A DNA stretch of 64,000 nucleotides from Cryptomeria japonica (lineage: Eukaryota; Streptophyta; Pinopsida; Cupressales; Cupressaceae). Location of the stretch: contig NC_081406.1 in the NCBI RefSeq assembly GCF_030272615.1, forward strand, positions 172,485,861 through 172,549,860. The letters run 5' to 3'. The position numbers and the translations under genes are program-made. This document shows, one piece after another, positions 1 through 10,699 of the stretch (the stretch's first letter is position 1; each line of letters begins with the position of its first letter). The notes under the pieces are model-generated. The model saw only the letters and a list, made by a program, of their open reading frames with translations, did no database searches and was not told where the DNA came from.

Positions 1-3000
1 TTGTTATGGGTCGCATGGTGTTCTAAGGGGTCATATGGTGCTCTATGACCCTCTAGGACATCATATTATGTTGTTATGGGTCGTATGGTCTCCAAAAGAG
101 TCATATAGTGTCTTATGACCCCTTACGACACCATATGGTGTCATTATGCGTCGTATGGTGTCCGAAGGGGTCATATGGTGTTATATGACCCCTTAGGACA
201 CCATATGGTGCCATTAGGGGTCGTGTAGAGTGCTAAGGGGTCATATGGTGTCCTATGACCCCTTAGCACACAATATGACCCCTTAGTACACCATACAGTG
301 TCCTTAGGGGTCATACGGTGTCCTATGACCCCTTAGTACATAATATGACCTCTTAGGTGTTGTTAGGGGTCATATTATGTCCTGACAGGTTATATGGTGT
401 CCTACAACCCCTTAGGACACCATATGGTGTCGTTAGGGGTTGTATGGTGTGCTAAGGGATCATATTTCATTCTAAAGGTTCCTAGGACATCATATAACCC
501 CTTAGGACACCATATGAACCCTTAGGTATCATTAGGGGTCATATTGTGTCCTAAAGAGTCATGTGATGTCTCATGACACCATATGACCCCTTAGAACACC
601 ATATCATGTGGTTATGGGTCTTCTTGTGTTCTAAGGGGTCATATGGTGTTATATGACCCATTAGGATACCATATGACCCCTTAGGAAACCATATGGTGTC
701 GTAAAGGGTGCTATGGTGTCGCAAGGGGTCGTATGGTGTCCTAAGGGGTCATATGGTGTCCTATGACCCCTTAGAACACTATATGATGTTGTTAGGGGTC
801 ATATATGTCCTAAGGGGTAATATTGTGTCTTATGACCCCTTAATACACCATATGGTGTCGTTATGGGTCGTATTGTGTTCTAAGGGGTCATATGGTGTTC
901 TATTACCCTCTAAGACACCATATTATGTTGTTATGGGTTGTATAGTCCTCTAAGAGGTCATATGGTGTCCTATGACCCCTTAGGACACCATATAGTGTCA
1001 TTATGCATCGTATGGAGTCCTAAGGGGTCATATGGTGTTCTATGACCCCTTAGGACAACATATGACACCTTAGGACACCATATGGTGTCATTAGGGGTCA
1101 TATGGTGTGCTAAGGGGTCAAATGGTGTCCTATGACCCCTTAAGACACCACATGGTGTCGTTATGGGTCGTATGGTGTTCTAAGGGGTCATATGGTGTTC
1201 TATGACCCTCTAAGACACCATATTATGTTGTTATGGGTTGTATGACCCTCTAAGGGTTCATATGGTGTCCTATGACCCCTTAGGACACCATATAGTGTCA
1301 TTATGCATCGTATGGTCTCCTAAGGGGTCATATGGTGTTCTATGACCCCTTAGGACACCATATGACTCCTTAGGACGCCATATGGTGTCATTAGGGGTCA
1401 TATGGTGTGCTAAGGGGTCAAATGGTGTCTTATGACCCCTTAGAACACCATATGACCCCTTAGGTATCGTTAGGTGTCATTTTGTGTCGTTAGGGGTCAT
1501 ATGTTTTCCTATGACCCCTTAGGACACAATATGACCCCTTAAGACACCATATAGTGTCGTTAGGGGTCATATAGTGTCCTATGACCCCTTACAACACAAT
1601 ATGACCCCTTAGATGTTTTTAGGGGTCATATTGTGTCCTAACAGGTCATATGGTGTCCTACGACCCCTCAAGACACCATATGGTGTCGGTAGGGATTATA
1701 TGGTGTGCTAAGGGGTCATATTGTGTTCTAAAGGTTCCTAGGACATCATATAACCCCTTAGGACACCATATGACCCCTTCGGTATCATTAGGGGTCATAT
1801 TGTGTCCTAAGGGGTCATATGGTGTCTCCTGACACCATATGACCCCTTAGGACACCATAGCATGTTGTTATGGGTATTATTGTGTTATAAGGTGTCATAT
1901 GGTGTTATATGACCCCTAAGGATACGATATGACCCCTTAGGTGTTGTTAGGGGTCATAATGTGTCCTAACAGGTTATATGGTGCTCGCCAACCCCTTAAG
2001 ACACCATATGGTGTCATTAGGGGTTGTATGGTGTGCTAAGGGGTCATATTGTGTCCTAAAGGTTCCTAGGACATCATATAACCCCTTAGGACACCATATG
2101 ACCCCTTAGGACACCGTATCATGTCATTATGGGTCTTCTTGTGTTCTAAGGGGTCATATGGTGTTATATGACCCCTTAGGATACCATATGACCCCTTAGG
2201 ATACCATATGACCCCTTAGGACACCATATGGTGTCATAAAGGGTAGTATGATGTCATATCGAGTCCTAAGGGGTCATATGGTGTCCTATGACCCATTGGG
2301 ACACTATATGATGTCGTTAGGGGTCATATTATGTCTTAAGGGGTAATATTATGTCTTATGACCCCTTAAGACACTAGATGGCATCGTTATGGGTTGTATG
2401 GTGTTCTAAGGGGTCATATGGTGTTCTATGACCCTCTAGGACACCATATTATGTTGTTATGGGTCATATGGTCTCCTAAGGGGTCATATGGTGTCCTATG
2501 ACCCCTTAGGACACCATATAGTATCAGTATGCATCGTATGGTGTCCTAAGGGGTCAAATGGTGTTCTATGACCCCTTAGGACACCATATGGTGTCATTAG
2601 GGGTTGTATGGTGTGCTAAGGGGTCATATGGTGTCCTATGACCCCTTAGAACACCATATGACCCCTTAGGTATCGTTAGGTGTCATTTGGTGTCGTTACA
2701 GGTCATATGGTCTCTTATGAACCCTTTGGACACAATATGACCCCTTAAGACACCATATAGTGTCGTTAGGGGTAATATGGTGTCCTATGACCCCTTAGGT
2801 GTTGTTAGGGGTCGGTCATATTGTGTCGTAACGGGTCATATGGTGTCCTACAACCCCTTAGGACACCATATGGTGTCATTAGGGGTTGTATGGTGTGCTA
2901 AGGGGTCATATTATGTCCTAAAGGTTCCTAGGACATCATATAACCCCTTAGGACACCATATGACCCCTTAGGTATCGTTAGGGGTCATACTATGTCCTAA

Positions 3001-3630
3001 GGGGTCATATGGTGTCTTCTGACACCATATGACCCCTAAGGACACCATATCATGTCGTTATGGGTCTTCTTGTGTTATAAGGGGTCATATGGTGTTATAT
3101 GACCCCTTAGGACACCATATGGTGTCATATGGGATTGTATGGTGTTATAAGGGGTCATATGGTGTCCTATAACCCCTTATGACACTATATGACCCCTTAG
3201 GTGTCATCATGGGTCGTATTGTGTCCTAATTGGTCATATGACATTCTTTGACCCCTTAAGACACCATATGACCCCTTGGGACACTATATGGTGCTATGGG
3301 TCGTATGTTATCCTAAGGGGTCATATGGTGTCCTATGACCCCTTAGGACACAATATGACCCTTTAGGATGCCACATTGTATCATTAGGGGTTGTATGGTG
3401 TCCTAAGGGGTCATTTGGTGTCTTATGACCCCTTAGGACTCCATATGGTGTCATTAGGGGTCTTATTGTGTTTAAGGGGTCATATGGTGTTTTATGACCC
3501 CTTATGACACCATATGACCCCTTAGGAGACCATATGGTGTTGTTAGGAGTCATATTGTGTCCTAAGGGGTCATGTGATGTTTTATGACCCCTTAAGACAT
3601 GATATAACCCCTTAGGAGACCATATATACT
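1..3630. repeat. Palindromic minisatellite with higher-order repeats
   Basis: The whole stretch is built from a ~20-bp unit, GGGGTCATATGGTGTCCTAA, and its reverse complement, interleaved head-to-head and tail-to-tail. Two adjoining units make the perfect palindrome GGACACCATATGGTGTCC centred on CATATG. Units differ at a few positions (for example GTCGTTATGGG, TCCTAACAGG). Longer blocks recur: one starting near 365 reappears near 1625, 1950 and 2815, and another near 826 reappears near 1125 and 2350. That is higher-order repeat structure. No gene is visible. Open frames rich in MVSYDPLGHHM-like repeats are by-products of the unit. The array begins at or before the left window edge, so its full length is unknown. 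Confidence 0.95.
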
Positions 3631-4790
3631 AATTTTCAAAATAAGGAGAGATATAAAGGTGAAGAGAGATGAAGAACTAAAGAGAGGGAAAAGAACTAAA
3701 GGACAAGGACATAAATAGAGATATATATATTAAGGAGTATGAAGTGAGAGGGAGAAAAACTAAAGGACAAGGATGGATAGAAAGAGGTAGACGTATTTAG
3801 ATATTGAAAAGGAGAGAGGAAGATAGAGATCAAAAATGAAGATAAAGGCAGAGGGAGGTGAGTAGATATAGAGAAAGAGAGAGGTAAAGACAAAGATAAA
3901 TATATGAAGAGATGGAGAAAAATGGATAGAGAGGGGTAAAGAGAGAGATAAAAAAAGGAAGAGATAGAGAGATATAAAAGAAGAGAAATATCGATAGATA
4001 GAGATATATAGATAGTGCAATAGATTGAGAAAGAGAGATAGAGATTATAGATAGGGATAGATAGAGAGGGAGAGAGAAAAAGAGGAAGATATAGAGATAT
4101 ATAAAGGCAATATAGAGAAGGATGTGGGGAGAGAGAAAAAGATATATAAAGATGGAGTAAATAAAGAGATTAAAGTAGAGAAATGGAAAGATACTTCAAG
4201 AGGGCAATAGAGGAAGAGACAGAGAAGTGGATTAATCATGTATAGAGGAATATATATAAAGATAGAGGAACATATAAAAAGAGAGATTGATAGGGAAAGA
4301 GATGGAGATGTGAAGATGGAGATAAAGATTGATATGGATAGAATGTGATAGAGAGAGTAAGACAAATGGAGGGAGAGATGGAGTGAATAAGTGAGATTTA
4401 GAGATAATGAGATATAAATATACATGAAGATAGATCTATTGGGATATAGAGAGAGAGGGGAAAAGATAGGGAGAGAAAAGAGGTGATAGAGATAAGTAAT
4501 ATATAAATATAGGTAGGATAAGGTAAAGGAGGGAGATAAATAGAGAGAAGAGAGATTATTAAAGAGATATTGAAATAAGGAGTGACAATGATGGAGTGGG
4601 AGAGGGAGAGATATGAATAGAAAGATGGAGATATATGCAGAGATGAATGTAACTTGGGAATTTATTTATCAACATGGAATGAGAAAATAAGTGACATAAG
4701 TAGAGAAGAAAGAGATATATAAAATATATTATATAAGTATAGATAGACAAGTGATAGATAAAGGAGGTGATAGGAAAAAAATGAAACTTT
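3631..4790. repeat. Polypurine (GA/GATA-rich) low-complexity tract
   Basis: About 1.1 kb in which the plus strand is almost all A and G with scattered T and very few C. It is made of irregular GAGAGA, GATAGA and AAGAGA runs and lies directly after the minisatellite. Long minus-strand open frames here read as Ser/Leu/Ile/Pro-only strings (LSLSLPLS type) and are compositional artefacts. Homopurine tracts of this kind can in general form triplex structures, which is background knowledge and not shown here. Confidence 0.9.
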
Positions 4791-5001
4791 GTATGCAAAA
4801 TTTGTGAGTATTTTAAGTTTTAAAATTGAAGGAATAACTTCAAATGATTATAATTAATTTTTGGTCTATAATATCATCAGAATACCTCATCCATTTGATA
4901 GGTCTATGAATTACCTTTACAACGCCTATAAAAAATCAAAATTTTGATAAGAAACGCAAAAGTTATGGCCATTTTACCAAACTATATTTTTTATGTTGAT
5001 A

Positions 5002-5103
5002 AAATCGGATATCCGATTTGAACAGTATGATATCAGAATGGTGACATCACAATAGTGACATCACAAATCAGATATCCGATTTGGTTTGGTATTACCAAAC
5101 CAA
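5002..5103. repeat. Cluster of short perfect and near-perfect palindromes
   Basis: AAATCGGATATCCGATTT (5002-5019) is its own reverse complement. A copy with one change, AAATCAGATATCCGATTT, lies at 5065-5082. Between them GTGACATCACA occurs twice in near-tandem. Immediately after is TTGGTTTGGT-ATT-ACCAAACCAA (5081-5103), a 10-bp inverted repeat with a 3-nt loop. The cluster lies about 150 bp upstream of the HMA pseudogene. It could be old promoter sequence or the end of a small transposon. Neither is proven. Confidence 0.7.
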
Positions 5104-5252
5104 TTCAAATTTTGCCCAACCCAAACAAAAAGTCAAAGCGGATTTTGGCGTGTTTGGAAAGGTTGAAAACGCATTTTTTTCTCCATTGCAACTTTTTGGC
5201 CCCCCTTGATCTTGCACATACCCATAGAGAATGAACAAAAAAAAATGTATTG

Positions 5253-5537
5253 GTGGATTCTGTGATGGTGGAAATCAAGGAGAGGAAGAACATTGTAATT
5301 GGGGATGTAGACCCTGTGCATTTGACATCAAAGATCAAGAAATTAGGACACATAGAGCTTTTAAGTGTGGGGCCTCCCAAGGAATAGAAAAAAGATTCTT
5401 CCAAACAGGAGAAAAAGAAGGGTGATAAAAACCTAGAGCCTATTCAAACAACCATGTATTATCCTACCAATTACAACTACAAACCTTATGAATACACTAC
5501 AACTTATCATGAGTATAATTCTTGCACTATCTACTAA
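5253..5537 (+). pseudogene. HMA-domain (HIPP-type) protein pseudogene
   Basis: Read from 5253 in frame, the sequence gives VDSVMVEIKERKNIVIGD, then DPVHLTSKIKKLGHIELLSV and GPPKE. This matches the second half of the heavy-metal-associated fold in the gene at 57673-58120 (VDSVIVEMKE..., ELLSVGPAKE). A TAG at 5385-5387 interrupts it just after GPPKE. Beyond the stop the frame continues through a Lys-rich linker and a Tyr/Pro/Asn-rich tail to a TAA at 5535-5537. The tail ends in Cys-Thr-Ile-Tyr, which sits where HIPP proteins carry their C-terminal CaaX prenylation box. The first exon (beta-1/alpha-1 of the fold) is not recognisable upstream, nor is a clear splice acceptor. It is probably a decayed, 5'-truncated paralogue; a functional readthrough gene is unlikely. 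Confidence 0.8.
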
Positions 5538-8500
5538 ACTTTTATGTATAATGCATATCATTTTTCTTTTGTAGATGAAAATATTTATGCACATTACAAA
5601 TGGAATGTAAATGAAAGGAACCCACTTCGAAGACGTTTCATTTGAGATTCCAAACCCTAGGAAAATGCTATAATTGAAAATTCCAAAGGATTTTATCTTA
5701 AAGATTAAATTTTCTATAGTTGATGTATATGTAGCAATATTGATAAAAAAATCAAGTATAACCAAATTTGAAATGCAATTCCTTTGATACCATTTTAGGT
5801 CTAAGGCTTCTATGTTTATTTAGTAATTCAAACAGTAACCAAAGAGCCTTTAAGCATACCCAGAAAGTGATATTTGTTTATAGGGTATACTTATCTAGAG
5901 ATTTGATGGGGGGCATTCTACACATTTCATTATTCTTGTGTTTAATGGGTGTTTTGGGAATATTGTAAGTAGTAAATTATTAAATATTAGAAGCTTGTTT
6001 GATGATAAAGATTTTTTTCGTTTTTTTTTTTTTTAAAGAGTTTAAATTTGTATACATGTTCTATATAGGAGCTATGTCAAACTACATGTTACAAAATTGG
6101 ATTCTATTTTGTATATCTTATGACATCAATATTTATCACTTTATAGTTTTCAAAATAGACCTTTTATCAATCCATCCATCATTATTTTTATCAGTTAATA
6201 GCTATATAGAAACTACACCTATTATATTGATATTAACTAGCACTTGCACCAAAAGGAGGTGCAATAGTTACACTGATAGGAATATATACACAAAATAATA
6301 AATTGGAGGGTACAAATTGAATAAATAGTTATAATAATTTAAATCATGTCATACTAAACATAAATCAATCTAGTGGAGATCCTCCTCAAAAGTCCCCTAT
6401 GATCCTCCATTATGAACTATAATATATTTATAATGTAAGGAAACAATTAACTTATGAAATAGATTATAGTGAATAGATTTGATATTAGTCATTGATATGT
6501 GTTCTTTGTTAAAATTTAGGTTAGGACCAAGATTACTATAATAGTTAGGATTTCAAATGGAACCATAACCTTAATAGCATCATAACCCTAATCTAATAGA
6601 CATTAACTCTAATCATAGTTATAGCCCTAACCCTAACCTTAATCAAAATTTTAGGAGCATCAACCAAGCCTAATTTAACCCTGTTCCTAACTCTAACCCT
6701 AATTGAATGGTGAGTGTAACCTAAGACTTTATCCTAAAATAGTAATCTAGCCCAAACTCTAACACTAAACTAAGCTTTATCTTAGAATTAAAACCTCAAT
6801 CTTAACCAACCTCTAACGCTAACATTAAGAAAACCTTAACCCTAACTATAATTTATAGATGGTACATATTATTTCATTTTGGTGTTATATTTTTTAATAT
6901 TTACATTAGATTAAGATTTGTAATTCAAATAAAAAAAATATATGTAATTTACATATTGTAATCAAATAGTTTTATAAATCTTTTAATAAATTTTAATTAC
7001 AAAATAATATTCAAATCATTTAACTTAAAAAAAAAGAATGAATCTTTTTAATTTTATGATATTGTGAGATATAACATATAGATACAATTTTTTCTAAAAT
7101 GACAACAAATAATATAATAGAATGAAAAACTCTTACAAAATATAATTAAATTAAAATTCAAAATGAGAGACAAATTTGTTATAATAGAATTGAAATTATT
7201 ATTAATATTTATTTTTAAATTGCAAGATTTTAAAATTCAATGTGATCAAGTTTATATTAAGAAGATAATAATCTAAACAGTTATTTATAAAAAAAAAAAT
7301 ATTCAGATAATATAAATATTAATATTATAATTTAAATACATCTAATTATATATAATATTTAAATAGTATTATTATATTATCATTAAGATATTATTATATT
7401 TGTTATGAATAGGCATTTCCATTAAAGTATATAAAAGAGTACACTATTCACAAAAAAAAGGTGGGTGAAATAAAAAGACTGTTTGTATATAAATAAAATA
7501 TTTTTTGATTTTATCATATGTAATTTCCAATTTTAAATTTTATATATGTGTTGTCCTCTTTGTCTCGACAAAAATATTTTTTAATTCTTAAAATTTAAAT
7601 ATTCATCAAAAAATTACTAATTAAGCTTATAATACAATTTTTTTATCAAAATTTTTTTGTAATAATAACAAAAAATTCTACTTTAATATAAACAAACAAA
7701 TAAAATCGTATGTAATTTTTGAATCTTGTAACTCAAATTTATTGGTTCTAGTGATGAAACCTTGTTTTATTTAATTTCAATAAACTTATTTTTTCACTAC
7801 TTCATATCATAGCATTGATTGCCAATGACATTATAATTGTTTTAATGTCATCTTAGGAAAGAAAAAAAAAAAAATCTATGCTATTGCTATTTTGTGGTGC
7901 TCCCCATCTCGACAATGCAACATTTTTAATATATTTTTATATAATATTTATTTTGTATGGTTTTTATTTACTATGATTGAAACATGAAGTAAAAATATTT
8001 TACATAGTTTAATAACTTTATTTTATTCATGGAGCCTAAAATGCCAAATGGAATTTTTACTCTTGCAACAATTTTTAATAGTTAAATGTACTTATTATAG
8101 AGGAAAGATACGCCAAAAATATTAAAGATTCCATGTTATCACACTTCCATTCATGTGCCTACTATATTCTCAATGCCAAGTTTAGCTATACTATAAACTT
8201 CAAAATGTGACATTGACATTATAATCAAATGGTCAAACAATGCATATTTAGAATACTAACAGTTTATCAAGATTCAACATATCAACTAATCTCTTTTTCA
8301 TTCATGGTGATGATCAAATATACAGAGTGCAACAACACTAAGTGCTTCTATTTGTTTGATGCAAATAAAAAGGATAAGAAGGACAAAACTCATTTCTTTT
8401 ATATAAATATCGACCTCTTCATATGACATGTGTTCTATGAGATATTTATGGCCTCTTGTGTACATAGGAACTATAGGGATATGTACCAATACGAATACAT

Positions 8501-9240
8501 TCATGAGTAATGTTTTTTCAATGGTAATAACCTTGAAATGCATTCCATATACGAACAATCAAATCATTGCATTTTAATTTCATACATAAGAAGGAAAGTT
8601 ATTTAGATTTTTAAAATGTGTATAAAGATTGTATCCTACAAATCAATCTGTTTGATGTACATTCACACACAAGACTTCCATTACATGAAGCTTCACTGAT
8701 TTTATTTAGATGTACAATTACCATTTAATTTGGTTTTGGAAATTCATTTTTCTCTACATGAAACGACCATGAGAAATGTAAAATTTGGTGGGGAGTTCTT
8801 CACAATGTATAATGAAGAAGGACCAATAGTCATGAGGGCTAACTTCGTTAACATGTAGTCATCACATAGAATATCGTAAGATCCTTTTTTTTTTAAATGT
8901 AAAATGGACACTTAACTATCTACAACTAATTTTTGAAGGTGTGACTCAACACGGAGAACTTGTAAAACTAATATGTCTAGTGTGAAGTGTCCAAAAAATG
9001 ACTTTTTAAAGATTTGACCAAAACTTAATCTAAAAATCCCTAGTAGTTGAATTAAAAAATATCACTTCTAGTTAGTATAATATTATATTTTTATGTAGAA
9101 TATAACTTATATACAACTTAAATGGACCAAATACCTATTAGTAATCTTAAATTTGTGTTATCTTTAACTTTTATATCCAATACCAAAGGACCAATCGTTG
9201 AACACAAAAAATATTTGTTGTTATAAAAGTAATATATTAT
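5538..9240. other. AT-rich spacer, no gene seen
   Basis: Very AT-rich DNA with homopolymer A and T runs. Short open frames are scattered on both strands, but none has a recognisable domain or consistent coding character. The only patterned stretch is the telomere-like cluster near 6530-6860, listed separately. Confidence 0.7.
6530..6860. repeat. Degenerate telomere-like (CCCTAA-type) interstitial repeats
   Basis: The motifs CCCTAACC, AACCCTAA, AACCTTAA, AACTCTAA and CATAACCCTAA recur irregularly over about 330 bp, for example CCCTAACCCTAACCTTAATC near 6625 and AACCTTAACCCTAACTATAA near 6832. The plant telomere unit is CCCTAAA/TTTAGGG, and these are imperfect relatives. Interstitial telomere-like tracts are known from several conifers. 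This could be an old interstitial block or simply a CT/TA-rich repeat that resembles one. Confidence 0.5.
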
Positions 9241-10450
9241 TATATATGGAGTGTAGGACAGCAGGAGGGAATTCTTCTAAGGTTTTGGGTGGAGGGGTCG
9301 AATATTTTCATGCATAAGAGGCAGATGGGGATGACAAGGATGATGATAAAGGGTAGGATATTGCATGCCCCTGTTTGTTTATTCTTTGTTGTGTTTGGTC
9401 CCCTTTTGTGCTACTCGGGTGGCCTTGTTTGTGGCCATGTGCTTTGCTTGTGATTCTTTTGGGTTTTTTATGTTATCCCCCTCATTGGTTGTCTTTGTAG
9501 TGCCCCCATTCCTTTTTTTACATGACCTTCATGTGTGGAGTGGGTTGGATTTGTTTGTTGCTCCTATTTTATACTCTTTGTGGTGGATCTAGGCTCAATG
9601 CTAGTTTGTTCTTATTTCATTACTTCTCTTCATCTGTTGGGGGCCATGCTTGATCTTCATTATTTGTTTGGCCTAGAGTCTTCATCATTTGGGGGTTTGT
9701 TTGGTGATTCTTTTCCACTGTGCTATGGGTTTCTTGGTTCTATTGAACCTTGATGTGGGTTTCGTGGTCTTGGCTGCCTTGTGGGGATTTTTTGCTTTGC
9801 TCCTTTGTTCTCTTTGTTTTATATTTCGAGTAGCTTTGTTGGTGTTTGGTCTCTTGGCAGATTTTTTCTTCTCGATGGTTAGGCAATTACTAATAGATTT
9901 CAAAGGCCTGGGTTGGTCGTGGTTTGTTTATGGTTAACGTTTTGTCATTTTGGGGTTGTGCACATCCCTATTGTTGCTTAATGCTTAATGATTTTTATTC
10001 TTAAATGGGCTTATGTTGTTCTTGGTTGGCTTCTCCCGTATTGGGCTCCTATCAAAGTGGAGTTCTCTCTTGCAGCCATGGTGTGGGTTTAGCCCATTCT
10101 ACTTCTCTCTTACTCTTTCACTATTCCTATTGAGGTGGTGGCTATACCTATGGAGGTGGTGTCTTGTCTGGTGGGAGAAGTTGATTGCTGCACTAGTGGT
10201 CTAATTTTATCCTTGTCTGCTTAGTTGTGGGGTTGAATTGTTTATTTCTCTTCCTATTGTTGGTATGTATCTCCAACGAATAACCCGACAAAATTTGAAT
10301 TCAATTGTTTATTTCTTTGAAATTCTAATGAATTAGACCACCACATATGTGTCAACTTCCGACAAAGAAAGTGTAGGAATTTCGATGAAAATATGTCCAT
10401 CGAATAACCCGATGAAATTTGAGTGACAAAAATTTTTTCATCGTTTCGTT
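9241..10450. other. T/G-rich stretch of unknown origin
   Basis: The composition changes abruptly near 9245 from AT-rich to T/G-rich. Several overlapping plus-strand open frames are rich in Phe, Leu, Val, Cys and Trp, and none matches a domain I know. Two 27-bp near-copies, beginning TCCAACGAATAACCCGAC (10272) and TCCATCGAATAACCCGAT (10396), lie at the right end. The stretch may be the untranslated part of a retroelement, but there is no direct proof. Confidence 0.4.
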
Positions 10451-10699
10451 AGAAAATGACCCCACAGGTGTTAGTGACTTGATCTTAATTATTTGTTATT
10501 CTTTGTATTGGCCTTGAATGGTATCATCATTTATAAAGATAATACAAGGAGCTTTCTTAGAACTATTTGTTGTATATCTAAACTACCCAATGGAGACTTG
10601 TAAAAATCTTCATTTACTTATTCTTGTTAAGTCCAAATCATTGCTTCTACTACTAACTAAATTGAAGGTGTCCTATTCCTACCATGCCTTAACCATAAA

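Noticed and set aside
708-3553. Open frames with MVSYDPLGHHM-type repeats
   Set aside because: They arise from the minisatellite unit in several frames and on both strands.
1-3630. Regularly spaced short palindromic repeats as a CRISPR-like array
   Set aside because: There are no unique spacers, units are in both orientations, and the sequence is plainly plant nuclear DNA.
3696-4798. Several minus-strand frames rich in Ser, Leu, Ile and Phe
   Set aside because: They are translations of the purine tract's complement and show no coding pattern.
5105-5425. Frames at 5404-5105 (minus) and 5231-5425 (plus)
   Set aside because: They overlap the HMA pseudogene in other frames; the domain lies in the frame starting at 5253.
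9365-10204. Overlapping plus-strand frames rich in Phe, Val, Cys and Trp that could pass for membrane proteins
   Set aside because: The hydrophobicity follows from T/G-rich composition. Frames overlap with no preferred one and no domain.
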